64,000 nt of DNA from an uncultured euryarchaeote (GTDB lineage: Archaea > Thermoplasmatota > Poseidoniia > Poseidoniales > Poseidoniaceae), in the NCBI GenBank assembly GCA_937892945.1, contig CALBIL010000039.1, positions 69,272 through 133,271 of the forward strand, written 5' to 3'. The stretch's first letter is position 1. Each line of letters opens with the position of its first letter. The notes beneath the pieces were generated by a model. That model searched no databases and was not told where the DNA came from. It was given only the letters and a program-made list of their open reading frames with translations. Positions 26,155 through 35,321 of this stretch are shown here, one piece after another. A program made the translations under genes and the position numbers.

Positions 26155-27744
26155 ATGAGCGATGCCCCCATTCTCAAGGACACCGAGCGTACTACGGGAC
26201 GCAGTGCTCTTCAGAACAACATTCAGGCGGCAATGGCTCTAGCTGGCGCAGTACGTTCAACTCTTGGCCCTCGAGGACTTGATAAATTACTGATTGACGA
26301 TGACGGGCGAACCCTTGTTACCAACGATGGTGTTACGGTTCTCGAATCTGCGAAAGTGGAACACCCCGTTGCACGAATGATGATTAATGCCTCTTCAGTT
26401 CAGGATAAGATCGCTCGAGATGGAACGACTTCAACCGTTCTTATGTCTGCTGAAATGTTGCAAAATGCTTGGCATTTAGTCACACAAGATGTCCATCCAG
26501 CCATTATCGCACGCGGATTTAGAATGGCAGAGGCCTATGCTCATGAAGTTCTTATTGAGTTGGCCCTTCATTCCGAACATCACCACCGCTTACTTGCTGC
26601 ACAAACTTCACTTGCAGGTAAAGGGCATCAGTCTATGCAATTATTACTTGCTCAACTTGCCGTTGATGCTGCTGAAGCCATTCAAATGAACACTCCTGCT
26701 GGTATTGTGGCGGATCCAACTCGTGTCAAAATATTACCCCAATCCGGTGGTAGCATTGGTGATACACGGCTGGTGACTGGTTTAGTCTTGGCAAAAAACC
26801 GAATCCATGAAGATATGCCTCGTGTGGCAGGTGCTGGAAAAATTCTTCTCGTCGATGGTGGAATTGAACGCCGTTCAATGAAAAACGATATGAAAATCAA
26901 TGTCACTTCCCCGGGGGTTTTGGAGAGTTTCCGAGCCAAAGAAGTCGAATTACTCCAACAACAAGTCGAGCATCTCAAAGAACTTGGAATCGGATTACTC
27001 GCTTGTAAAGAAGGGATCGACGAAGAAGCCCGAGTTCTCCTTGCTAAAGCAGGAATTCAAGCCTTCAGAAGGGTGGCGCGTTCAGATTTGGATCTTCTCG
27101 CTCGAGGCTGTGGCGCAACCCTTGTCTCTGAAATAAAGCGTTCAAAAGCCTCCGATTTAGGTGCTTTCATTTCGAGTAAAAACGAGACTTGGGGCAGTGT
27201 GGCGCATTGGATTGTCGAAACCGAAGAAGGTGGTGCAACACTGATTGCTTGTGGAAGCACAGAAACAGTACTTGGTGAAGTGGAACGAAGTTTTGCAGAC
27301 GCCTTAGGTGTTGCCTGTCGGATGCTTGAAGATTCGCGCTTGATGGCCGGTGGAGGTGCGACACATGTCGCCTTAGCACGACGATTACGTCGCTATGCGG
27401 AATCGATTCCAGGTCGTGAGCAACTTGGTGCAGAAGCTTTTGCAGATGCGCTCGAAGTCATCCCGAGAGTTTTAGCTGAAAATGCAGGTTTGGATCCAAT
27501 TGATACTTTGTTACAACTGGTTGCGGCGCAAGTGAACGGTGGAGATGACTCACATTATATCGGATTAGACCTCTTGAACCGTAGACCTGCAAACATGGTG
27601 GAACAAGGTATTCTTGAACCATATTTGATTACTCGCCAATCGATTGCAGGTGCGACTGAAGCAGCCATTTCTATTCTTCGAATTGATGATGTGTTGTGGG
27701 CAAGACAAGATCCAACTATGGCAGAAGTCCCAGAAATGGAATAG
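26155..27744 (+). CDS. Group II chaperonin (thermosome) subunit, divergent
   Basis: 529 residues. It assembles into the archaeal ATP-driven folding ring. Recognisable blocks: STLGPRGLDKLL and VTNDGVTVL at the N-terminus, DGTTSTVL phosphate loop, DALGVAC, GGGATHVALARRLR, AENAGLDPIDTL and SATEAAISILRIDD-like C-terminus (GATEAAISILRIDD). Several near-invariant positions differ. The Gly of GDGTT is Arg88, and the Glu after GGGA-x is His404. The C-terminus lacks the usual GGM-rich tail. It follows dnaK by 51 nt on the same strand, so the two may be co-regulated. Probably a specialised subunit accompanying a standard one elsewhere. Confidence 0.85.
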   Translation: MSDAPILKDTERTTGRSALQNNIQAAMALAGAVRSTLGPRGLDKLLIDDDGRTLVTNDGVTVLESAKVEHPVARMMINASSVQDKIARDGTTSTVLMSAEMLQNAWHLVTQDVHPAIIARGFRMAEAYAHEVLIELALHSEHHHRLLAAQTSLAGKGHQSMQLLLAQLAVDAAEAIQMNTPAGIVADPTRVKILPQSGGSIGDTRLVTGLVLAKNRIHEDMPRVAGAGKILLVDGGIERRSMKNDMKINVTSPGVLESFRAKEVELLQQQVEHLKELGIGLLACKEGIDEEARVLLAKAGIQAFRRVARSDLDLLARGCGATLVSEIKRSKASDLGAFISSKNETWGSVAHWIVETEEGGATLIACGSTETVLGEVERSFADALGVACRMLEDSRLMAGGGATHVALARRLRRYAESIPGREQLGAEAFADALEVIPRVLAENAGLDPIDTLLQLVAAQVNGGDDSHYIGLDLLNRRPANMVEQGILEPYLITRQSIAGATEAAISILRIDDVLWARQDPTMAEVPEME

Positions 27745-27812
27745 ATCTACAAACATCAACTTCACCTTTGTTTAAGGGTAATAATTTGAAATAGGGGTCG
27801 ACAGAACCCGAA

Positions 27813-29387
27813 ATGATGGGAACTGATAGTCAAACCTGCGTTGGTATCGACGATATTGCCATCCACTTCCCCCGCTTGTATATGGATATGCGAGATTTCG
27901 CAGAATTACGAGGTACAGACTTTGGCAAGTTAAACAAGGGTCTTGGACTTGAAGCAATGTCGATTCCCGATGTTCATGAGGATACTGCCACTATGGGTGC
28001 CATGGCGGTCATGCAAATCATCGATCGCAATGGGCTTGACCCAAACACGATTGGTCGTATGTACCTTGGAACTGAATCCGCTTTGGACGGTGCAAAACCA
28101 ACCGCTACCTACATTGTTGACATGCTCACCCAGCGGTATGAGGAACGCTATGGCTCTGATTGCTTCAGAAATTGCGATGTTGTTGACATGACCTTCGCTT
28201 GTATTGGCGCTGTAGATGCATTACACACAACTCTTGATTGGGTTGCTCGGTCAAATGAAAACGATGAACGCATAGGAATTGTGATTTTCTCTGACAATGC
28301 CAAATATGCATTGGAGTCTTCTGGTGAGTATACACAAGGTGCAGGTGGCGGTGCGTTATTGATTCGTAGAAATCCGCGTCTTCTCGAAATTCCAGATTGT
28401 TTTGGTGTCTCTACAACACCCGTGCATGATTTCTTTAAACCTCGGAGAGAAGTGAGTATTCGCTCAGTAATTACGAACGTTATGCAACTTGCTCAAGAAA
28501 CCGGTCAAACGATGAAGAAAGGTCTCATTGAAAGAATGATTCGTCATTTACCCGAATCAACTGTACGTAAATTAGGTATTTTTGCTCACGGTGAACAAAA
28601 AGTCAGCGTTCACCGAGATGATCCCATTTTTGATGGCCAGTACTCCAATCGTTGTTACCAAGATGCAGTTCGGCAAGCCTTCCACAATTTCTCGATGAAA
28701 TCCGAAAAACAAGGCAGATATAACTACGACACCGACATTCGCCTTACCGAGCAATGGTCTCGTATCATCATGCATTTACCGTATGCTTTCCAAGCCAAGC
28801 GAATGTTTCCTGATATCTTCAGGCATGACCGTCAAGATACAGAATATTGGGAGTCTATTGCAGAACAACTCGGCCCTATGCCGGCAGAACATAACTCTGA
28901 AGACCCCTTAATCATTGAAATCTGGGAGAAAGCCATGGATGGTTATCGCCGAGCAATTTCAAAAACACCGGAGTACCTTGAATTCCATGCCAGCCGAATT
29001 GAAAAAGGGCAGCGAGCAAGTAGTTTGATTGGAAATCAATACACTGGCTCAATCTTCCTTGCACTCATGTCGACTTTTGAATCTGATTTGGAAGAAAACA
29101 GTAACCTCGACAATACCCTCTTCGGATTATGTGGTTATGGTTCTGGAGCTAAAGCTAAAGTATTCGAAGGAAAAGTTAGTCCTCGTTGGAGAGAAGTGGT
29201 TTCTCGCTGGCATTTGTTTGAACGACTTGGTGGGCGTGTTGCAATTGACCATATCACCTATGAGAATCTCCACAAGGGCTTGCAAGATGACAGTGTAGTC
29301 ACTCCACAAAGTGAGTTTGCTCTGGTTGAGATTGGTGACGAAGGCGTTGATGAAGGGGCCCGTCGTTACAAATGGGTTGGCGCTTAA
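27813..29387 (+). CDS. Hydroxymethylglutaryl-CoA synthase, long form
   Basis: 524 residues (ATG 27813; ATG 27816 equally possible). It condenses acetyl-CoA with acetoacetyl-CoA in the mevalonate pathway. Catalytic residues are visible: Glu56 in VHEDTATMGA, Cys130 in DMTFACIGAVDAL, and His321 in MHLPYAFQAKRM; YTQGAGGGALLI is also typical. The length is that of eukaryotic/bacterial HMG-CoA synthases, whereas the usual archaeal enzyme is about 350 residues and sits beside a thiolase and a DUF35 gene. Neither partner is here. Its stop codon shares the palindrome TTAA with the convergent neighbour. Confidence 0.88.
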   Translation: MMGTDSQTCVGIDDIAIHFPRLYMDMRDFAELRGTDFGKLNKGLGLEAMSIPDVHEDTATMGAMAVMQIIDRNGLDPNTIGRMYLGTESALDGAKPTATYIVDMLTQRYEERYGSDCFRNCDVVDMTFACIGAVDALHTTLDWVARSNENDERIGIVIFSDNAKYALESSGEYTQGAGGGALLIRRNPRLLEIPDCFGVSTTPVHDFFKPRREVSIRSVITNVMQLAQETGQTMKKGLIERMIRHLPESTVRKLGIFAHGEQKVSVHRDDPIFDGQYSNRCYQDAVRQAFHNFSMKSEKQGRYNYDTDIRLTEQWSRIIMHLPYAFQAKRMFPDIFRHDRQDTEYWESIAEQLGPMPAEHNSEDPLIIEIWEKAMDGYRRAISKTPEYLEFHASRIEKGQRASSLIGNQYTGSIFLALMSTFESDLEENSNLDNTLFGLCGYGSGAKAKVFEGKVSPRWREVVSRWHLFERLGGRVAIDHITYENLHKGLQDDSVVTPQSEFALVEIGDEGVDEGARRYKWVGA

Positions 29388-30439
29388 GGAAAATCCAAGA
29401 CAACTTTACCGCACTTGCCTGAGATTGCTAATTCGACAGCTTGTTCGAAATCATCAATCGACATTCGGTGAGTGAGAACAGCATTGACATCGATTAGACC
29501 CCGCTCAAGTAAATCATGCATCGTATCCCAAGTCGACCACATCTTTCGCCCATTGATGCCCTTGAGATGGAGATAACGGAATACAACTTCATTCATTGGG
29601 ACTTCTGGCATCGAGTTTCCATACACCGAGAGAATGTTGACATAACCGCCCATGCGAGTGCTATGGACAGTATTCGCCAATGCTTGCGGCGAGCCTGAGA
29701 ATTCACATGAGTTATCGACACCTCGGCCATTTGTTGCTGCTAAGATTTCTGCGACGACATCATTTTCTTTGCCGAGGACAAGGTCTGCACCCAGTTTCTT
29801 TGCCAGTTCCATTCGGTAGGTATTGTCCCAGTCTACAGCAATGATTTTCTTTGCACCCATTGCTTTGGCAGCATTGACTGCAAACAATCCAATCGGTCCA
29901 AGGCCATGAATGGCAACTGTGGCCCCTTCGATTGGGCCTCCAGTCAACGTATGGATTGCATTACCCAGTGGGTCTTGAATTGAAGCGTGCCCGGGGTCAA
30001 GGCCCTTTGGAATATGACGCGCATTGACTGCGGGAACTACAAAATAGGGCCCAAAAGCACCATCGTTATGGACTCCAAAGATTGAGCCGTTTTCACAAAT
30101 ATGTGCATTTCCTTCATCGCAACGAGGGCAATTCCAACAAGCAAGGTGACATTCTATTGCCACTAAATCCCCGATTGCATGGGTGTCCACTCCAGTTCCT
30201 AGCCCCACCACTTCGCCACAGGTTTCATGTCCAGTAATCGTTCCAAGCGGTACATTTTCACGACTCCATTGATCCCATTTCCAAATGTGAATGTCCGTGC
30301 CGCACACTGAAGTTGAATGTGTTTTGATCAAAACTTCTCCGGCAGTGGGTGTAGGAACGAGGTGTTTGATTCGACTGAACCCACCGGAAGTATCGGCTGT
30401 TTTGGTCCAAGCCAGCATGGTCGTCGGAACTTCGCTCAT
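29384..30439 (-). CDS. tdh: L-threonine 3-dehydrogenase or related zinc alcohol dehydrogenase
   Basis: 351 residues from ATG 30439, preceded by GAGAGGGG; the frame extends to 30490 but without a good ribosome site. It oxidises Thr to 2-amino-3-ketobutyrate with NAD. Evidence: SVCGTDIHIWKWD with catalytic zinc Cys, GHETCGEV, four Cys of the structural zinc (LACWNCPRCDEGNAHIC), the Rossmann motif HGLGPIGLFA and the end MSIDDFEQAVELAISGKCGKVVLD. GRKMWSTWDTM is a strong TDH-type block. A sugar/polyol dehydrogenase is the alternative. It converges on HMG-CoA synthase and diverges from pyrG. Confidence 0.82.
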   Translation of the reverse strand: MSEVPTTMLAWTKTADTSGGFSRIKHLVPTPTAGEVLIKTHSTSVCGTDIHIWKWDQWSRENVPLGTITGHETCGEVVGLGTGVDTHAIGDLVAIECHLACWNCPRCDEGNAHICENGSIFGVHNDGAFGPYFVVPAVNARHIPKGLDPGHASIQDPLGNAIHTLTGGPIEGATVAIHGLGPIGLFAVNAAKAMGAKKIIAVDWDNTYRMELAKKLGADLVLGKENDVVAEILAATNGRGVDNSCEFSGSPQALANTVHSTRMGGYVNILSVYGNSMPEVPMNEVVFRYLHLKGINGRKMWSTWDTMHDLLERGLIDVNAVLTHRMSIDDFEQAVELAISGKCGKVVLDFP

Positions 30440-30568
30440 ACTTCCCCTCTCTTTGGTTTCAGTGCACGCACCCTTTGATTCTTCGCTCATTTCGTCATGC
30501 TTGAAAAAACCTGTTTGAGAGGTATGTTGATATGGGAGGCGCGATGGCCTAAAAGCCCGTTGATGTGC

Positions 30569-32200
30569 ATGAAGTACGTTGTTGTGAGCGGGGGAGTCCT
30601 TTCTGGTTTAGGGAAAGGCGTAACCGCAAGCAGTATCGGGGTGCTGTTGAAAAGCGCCGGGCTGCGAGTCACTTCTTTGAAAATCGACCCCTATCTTAAC
30701 AGCGATGCAGGAACAATGTCACCGTTTGAACACGGCGAAGTTTTCGTTTTAGACGACGGCGGCGAGGTCGACCTTGACCTCGGAAACTATGAGCGATTTC
30801 TTGATATCAACCTTGGCCGAGATAACAACGTAACGACGGGTAAAATTTATTCAAAAGTGATTGAGGCCGAACGCCGTGGCGATTATCTTGGGAAAACGGT
30901 TCAAGTCATCCCTCACATCACTGGAGCTGTTCAAGATTGGCTCGAGGAAGTCGCTCATCGACCCGCAGATGGTAGTGATAAAGCACCAGATGCGTGCATT
31001 ATCGAATTGGGTGGAACCGTTGGCGACATCGAATCAGCCCCTTACATTGAAGCACTTCGTCAATTCCAATTCCGAGTTGGGCGAGAAAACGTCACTTTCG
31101 TTCATGTCTCCTTGGTTCCTGTGATGGGACCTGTAGGTGAACAGAAAACAAAACCTACGCAACACACTGTCAAAGAACTCCGTGGATTAGGAATTACGCC
31201 TGATATCCTCGTCTGCCGTTCCTCCGCACCCTTAAACGATGAAACACGAGAAAAACTCGCAGCATTTTGCCATGTAGCACCAGAAGCAGTCATGTCAACT
31301 CACGATGTCCCAAACATCTACCATGTTCCTTTGATGCTGCATGAGCAAGGTTTGTGCGATATTCTCAAAGTTGATAGCACTGCAACAGACATACTTCAGC
31401 GTTGGAGAGTCATGGCTCACCATCTCGATACGTTGTCTGAAGAAGTTCATATTGCCATGGTTGGGAAATACACGAATTTGTCAGATGCTTATCTTTCAGT
31501 CATCAAGAGTTTACAGCATGCTGCAATGGCAGTTGACAGGAAATTGATCATCGATTGGATTGAAGCAAGTCACCTTGAATCCGATTGGGAAAATGCCGAC
31601 GAGCGTTCAGAAGCATGGGGATCACTCAAACAAGCATCTGGAGTTTTAGTCCCAGGTGGATTTGGTGACCGAGGTGTTGAAGGTAAGATTTTGGCAGCAG
31701 AGTATGCACGAACATCCTCAACACCCTATTTGGGAATTTGTCTCGGTTTGCAAGTTGCAACTATCGAATTTTGTCGAAATGTACTCGGGTTTGAGGAATC
31801 GAATTCAACAGAATTTGATGAGAACTGCAAAACCCCAGCAGTTGTCTTCATGCCGGAGATTTCCAAAACACATCTTGGTGGGACCATGCGACTGGGGAGC
31901 CGCCCGACCATATGGCAAGTTGATGAGTGTAAAATCCGTACCCTTTACGGCGAAGGAGAGTCTGTAGATGAACGTCATCGTCATCGATATGAAGTGAATC
32001 CAGATATGATCGATGTCATTGAATCAGCGGGTCTTGTATTTGTTGGCAAAGATGAAACAGGTCAACGTTGTGAAATTTTTGAACTCAAAGGGCATCCCTA
32101 TTACGTCGGCGTCCAATACCATCCTGAATTCAAGAGCCGCCCTGGCCGCCCAAGTCCACCGTTCCTTGGTTTACTCAAGGCTGCTACGGGTCAGTTGTGA
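30569..32200 (+). CDS. pyrG: CTP synthase
   Basis: 543 residues from ATG 30569 ([17 protein letters not shown]). An ATG six nucleotides earlier is also possible, and no strong ribosome site is seen for either. The enzyme aminates UTP to CTP with glutamine. N-terminal synthetase: [20 protein letters not shown] and [17 protein letters not shown]-terminal class I glutaminase: LGICLGLQ with Cys391, and [11 protein letters not shown] with His and Glu. Its 3' end stops 1 nt from the convergent kinase-like gene. A three-codon frame (ATG GCC TAA) behind GGGAGG lies at 30544. Confidence 0.96.
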   Translation: MKYVVVSGGVLSGLGKGVTASSIGVLLKSAGLRVTSLKIDPYLNSDAGTMSPFEHGEVFVLDDGGEVDLDLGNYERFLDINLGRDNNVTTGKIYSKVIEAERRGDYLGKTVQVIPHITGAVQDWLEEVAHRPADGSDKAPDACIIELGGTVGDIESAPYIEALRQFQFRVGRENVTFVHVSLVPVMGPVGEQKTKPTQHTVKELRGLGITPDILVCRSSAPLNDETREKLAAFCHVAPEAVMSTHDVPNIYHVPLMLHEQGLCDILKVDSTATDILQRWRVMAHHLDTLSEEVHIAMVGKYTNLSDAYLSVIKSLQHAAMAVDRKLIIDWIEASHLESDWENADERSEAWGSLKQASGVLVPGGFGDRGVEGKILAAEYARTSSTPYLGICLGLQVATIEFCRNVLGFEESNSTEFDENCKTPAVVFMPEISKTHLGGTMRLGSRPTIWQVDECKIRTLYGEGESVDERHRHRYEVNPDMIDVIESAGLVFVGKDETGQRCEIFELKGHPYYVGVQYHPEFKSRPGRPSPPFLGLLKAATGQL

Positions 32201-32201
32201 A

Positions 32202-33398
32202 TCAAGCCTCTTCTACTCGAATGAGTCTCGTCGTTCGGAAACCTTGTAAGATTTTGATGAAGCGTTTCTTTTGGAACACTTGGTCAAGTTCAAATTCACC
32301 CGTATCAATTCGGACAGCATTGAGTCCAATCAATTTCGCAGGAGTGGCTACACCGAGAATATTGTCAATTCCAATCATACGCAAAACATCGGGAGAGAGT
32401 TGAAGGTTTCCGCGACCGATGAGGAATCCTTGCCCACCCATTGGAGAAAGGAGCAAAACACGCGGACGTGGCTCTCCTTTCTCATCGACATGTAAGGAAA
32501 TCGTCTGAAGAAGTTGTTGTTCATTGAAGTCACTCAAAAGTTGACGTTTTCCGTTTTCTACAGGACCAAGAATATCAATTCCAAGTAAGGTGAGTTCCTC
32601 GCCACAAAAGTCACCCATTCGGCGCAATGTTCCGCCACTGCCCCAAATCACCATCAAATCGGGCTGGTCTTGAAGCAGAGTTTGAACATGATTGGCAAGA
32701 CCTTCGATGGTATCGGACTCGCTTGTTCGTTCGACTTGTTCTTTTGCACCTTGCATGAATCGAGGGCTGGCAGGAGTCCATGCTTCGCCATACATTCGAA
32801 CTTTCCACACGCCCTCTTGATAGACCTCTTCATCCAAATCCATCACTTCAGTAATCGCACATCGCAAATCCCCAATAAGGAAAGATAAGGTGACTTCAGC
32901 AGCAGCTTTTGGCGTAGTTGCAAAACAACCCGAATGCATCTTTACCCCACCAGGAACACCGATGAGAGGGATTTCTTGTGCCTCTTTACTAATGTTCTCA
33001 AGTGTATTCGCGATATCACGAGTTGTACCGTCTCCACCAGCGTAGAGAATGGCTTCAGCACCAGCCTTGACTAGAGCGGTAACCAATTGGCTTGTCTCAG
33101 TCACTGAAGTTTCATCGGGCGTTTCTCCAATTTCTGTAAAAAACATCTTTTCATTTGGTGAAGGAACCCAAGTATCACCCATTCTCCCCTTCCACCCCAA
33201 ACATTCGAGTTCCACATTTGAGCGATTAAGCGAACCCGAAAGGAGGGTTTTCAATGCTTCAAGTGTCTGTTGCATTCGTGGGCCTGCTCGGTCTTCAGCA
33301 CCTGCAGCACGGGCTTCAGCAGCACGCCCATCACTCCCTTTGAAACCCAACCGGCCGCCGAGTCCTGCGTCAGGATTGACCACGATACCGATGCGCAT
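32202..33398 (-). CDS. ATP-NAD kinase/diacylglycerol-kinase-like protein (COG3199 type)
   Basis: 398 residues from ATG 33398 (MRIGIVVNPDAGLGG). The frame is open to 33503 but that part looks non-coding. MRIGIVVNP.AG and YAGGDGTTRD are the ATP-binding signatures of the ATP-NAD kinase superfamily, and IGVPGGVKMHSG is typical of the AcoX/COG3199 branch. WGSGGTLRRMG and a late GVATPAKL block also fit. Precise substrate (NAD or another diol) cannot be stated. An insertion rich in Ala/Arg/Gly (about 20-45) is unusual. Confidence 0.75.
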   Translation of the reverse strand: MRIGIVVNPDAGLGGRLGFKGSDGRAAEARAAGAEDRAGPRMQQTLEALKTLLSGSLNRSNVELECLGWKGRMGDTWVPSPNEKMFFTEIGETPDETSVTETSQLVTALVKAGAEAILYAGGDGTTRDIANTLENISKEAQEIPLIGVPGGVKMHSGCFATTPKAAAEVTLSFLIGDLRCAITEVMDLDEEVYQEGVWKVRMYGEAWTPASPRFMQGAKEQVERTSESDTIEGLANHVQTLLQDQPDLMVIWGSGGTLRRMGDFCGEELTLLGIDILGPVENGKRQLLSDFNEQQLLQTISLHVDEKGEPRPRVLLLSPMGGQGFLIGRGNLQLSPDVLRMIGIDNILGVATPAKLIGLNAVRIDTGEFELDQVFQKKRFIKILQGFRTTRLIRVEEA

Positions 33399-33488
33399 GA
33401 ATGTGCGAAGCGTTTCACCTTCAAGAAGACCTGCATTGACGTGATTTGAAGCGATGGCATCAAAAAGCAGTGCTAAGGGGGATATATT

Positions 33489-34232
33489 GTGAATACTGTT
33501 CAACGCCGGCGCCTTTCGATTCTTCTCATGGTTGGGTCGACTTGTTTATGGCTTATTGCAGGATACGTCACTTGGATTTGGAACGGTTGTAAAGCCTACA
33601 TGCCGTTTATTTCTGATTTTGATTTGTATGAACCTGGTGACACGATTTTTACAGTTGGCACCTTTGTCAGCGGTTTTCTAGTCTTTTGGATCATCATGGA
33701 GATTCACTCAATGAATATGAAGCGTATTACTGATGGTGGCTATCATTCACTTTGGCATGGCTTGAATCATCTTGCAGTTTTTCCAGGCTTAATCGGAGCC
33801 TTTTCATGTATTCGCATAGGGTCAGTTCCATGGGATATCGACGGTCCAATGCATGGGCACTACGCCCTTGACATCTTTACGAATGGCGTCTATTGGTGTT
33901 TGATTGTCTCGGCTGTTACAATCCGAATTTGGTGGGGTCATGAACGTTTTCGAATGGTACTTGGGCTACGTGTTTTTGCAGCAGCGGCAGCATTTGTTGG
34001 TTTGGTCAAAATGCTCTCAACCCAAGCGAAGGTATGGGGCCCCGACTTCGATTGGGATTCATACAATGCAATGACCTCGGACATGCTCACTTTTTGCACA
34101 AGTTCCGTGTATCCTTTGCTGAATGTTGCTGCTGTTTGGGAGTATGTTCTTGTGTTTGGAATTCTCGGTACAATTTTATCGTTTTTACCTGAGGTCATCT
34201 TTGTTGATTCGTTGAATGATGAAGAGGAATAA
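33489..34232 (+). CDS. Six-helix membrane protein, possibly DRAM/Frag1-like
   Basis: 247 residues, GTG start. About six membrane helices. The first loop has YMPFISDFDLYEPGDTIFTVG, recalling the PyISD...P...iF pattern of the DRAM/Frag1/Sfk1 family; the resemblance is limited. Conserved-looking His and Trp residues lie in YHSLWHGLNHL and IRIWWGHERF. It diverges from the kinase-like gene with about 90 nt between starts. Function unknown. Confidence 0.55.
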   Translation: MNTVQRRRLSILLMVGSTCLWLIAGYVTWIWNGCKAYMPFISDFDLYEPGDTIFTVGTFVSGFLVFWIIMEIHSMNMKRITDGGYHSLWHGLNHLAVFPGLIGAFSCIRIGSVPWDIDGPMHGHYALDIFTNGVYWCLIVSAVTIRIWWGHERFRMVLGLRVFAAAAAFVGLVKMLSTQAKVWGPDFDWDSYNAMTSDMLTFCTSSVYPLLNVAAVWEYVLVFGILGTILSFLPEVIFVDSLNDEEE

Positions 34233-34260
34233 AGCCAACACACATCTTAGGAGAGCATTG

Positions 34261-34626
34261 ATGTGCTCTACATGCTTTGGTAAAAACATGAGTCGAAGGA
34301 AAGCAGAGGTTCCAAGTCTTGCTGATGCATTAGCCAAGGGTTTTGCCGAACTCAAAACGACTGAAGAAAACCCTTTACCATCTGAGGAAGTTTCAGTGAT
34401 CCCGGATGTGCAAGAATCAATCGAGGTTGAATCCTCTCAAAAGCCGCAATACGGCCGTCCAACACAACACAAAGGTCAAGAAAGCAGTTTTGTTTTTACC
34501 CCCGATACACCATCCGAATCAGTCAATACAGATGCAGAAGTTACCAAAAAAGCCGAACGACCAGTTGTCGAAATCCTTGACAAACCGAGCACTTCACTCG
34601 GTGATGATTTTGATGTTGAATGGTAA
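34261..34626 (+). CDS. Small acidic, probably disordered protein
   Basis: About 121 residues from ATG 34261 (TAGGAGAGC upstream); ATG 34216 and 34288 are alternatives. Starts MCSTCFGKN, with a CxxC that could bind zinc, then a short helix (SLADALAKGFAEL), then a low-complexity stretch rich in Glu, Ser, Pro and Thr ending DDFDVEW. No family recognised. Confidence 0.45.
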   Translation: MCSTCFGKNMSRRKAEVPSLADALAKGFAELKTTEENPLPSEEVSVIPDVQESIEVESSQKPQYGRPTQHKGQESSFVFTPDTPSESVNTDAEVTKKAERPVVEILDKPSTSLGDDFDVEW

Positions 34627-34670
34627 GAGTCGATACAGGTCCTTATGAGTGTAAACATTAGCCGGAGGGT

Positions 34671-35222
34671 ATGGAAGTAACGCGGAAATTTGTTCGAATT
34701 TTTATTATGATCTTCGGAACTCTTGTACTTGTATCCTATCTTTACGGCCTTTCACACGCTTCGGATCAGGCTGCCTTATGGGGAGGAATACCTTGGTCAC
34801 AGGCCCAGTTCATTGTACCTTTCATGTTCTTGGCTGCCTTTGGTTTCTTGATGTACTGGTGGACCATTCTCTATCAAAATGATGCATCTGCAATGGAATC
34901 TCTTCGCTGGCCTTGGGGAGAATCCGACGGCGGTGGAGGTGCCCGCCTCTTGTTGGCCTTCGCATTACTCGTCATCCCTTCGGCATTATGGCTTGAGGCA
35001 ACCATTTTCCATCTTGATAACCAATACAGCTGGACTCCGATTCTGGTTGTGGGGGTTTTACTGCTTGCCTGTGTTGGAAACATTCTGATGGGTCTGCTGG
35101 CTTATTCGGCTTACGTCGATGAATTGCCAGGTGGTGGAAAAATGCTTCTTGGTTCCATTTTCCTCGGCATCCAGTGTATCATCTTTGACGGAATTTATTG
35201 GAATCTGAAATTTCCTTGGTGA
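34671..35222 (+). CDS. Five-helix membrane protein, unknown
   Basis: 183 residues with about five membrane helices (IFIMIFGTLVLVSYLYG, FIVPFMFLAAFGFLMYWW, LLLAFALLVIPSALW, WTPILVVGVLLLACVGNIL, MLLGSIFLGIQCIIF). A Gly-rich loop (GESDGGGGAR) separates helices two and three. A GGAGGG site lies very close to the ATG. No family recognised. Confidence 0.55.
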   Translation: MEVTRKFVRIFIMIFGTLVLVSYLYGLSHASDQAALWGGIPWSQAQFIVPFMFLAAFGFLMYWWTILYQNDASAMESLRWPWGESDGGGGARLLLAFALLVIPSALWLEATIFHLDNQYSWTPILVVGVLLLACVGNILMGLLAYSAYVDELPGGGKMLLGSIFLGIQCIIFDGIYWNLKFPW

Positions 35223-35290
35223 CGAATTGAAAAGTGTACTTGTATGCCTATTTCACTGCCATATCGAGTGATGGTTTGATGAAGGGTAGA

Positions 35291-35307
35291 CAACCCCGTA
35301 GGGGTTG
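35291..35307 (+). promoter_or_regulatory. Perfect hairpin upstream of thrS
   Basis: CAACCCC-GTA-GGGGTTG, a perfect 7-bp stem with a 3-nt loop, ends 14 nt before the TTG start and just ahead of the AAGGAGAGAG ribosome site. No T-run follows. The loop and arms resemble the hairpin at 254-268. A regulatory role for ThrRS synthesis is possible; no T-box is recognisable. Confidence 0.45.
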
Positions 35308-35321
35308 AAGGAGAGAGTAAA

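Noticed and set aside
30544..30552. Three-codon frame ATG GCC TAA behind GGGAGG upstream of pyrG, a possible regulatory upstream frame
   Set aside because: Too short to distinguish from chance without transcript or conservation data.
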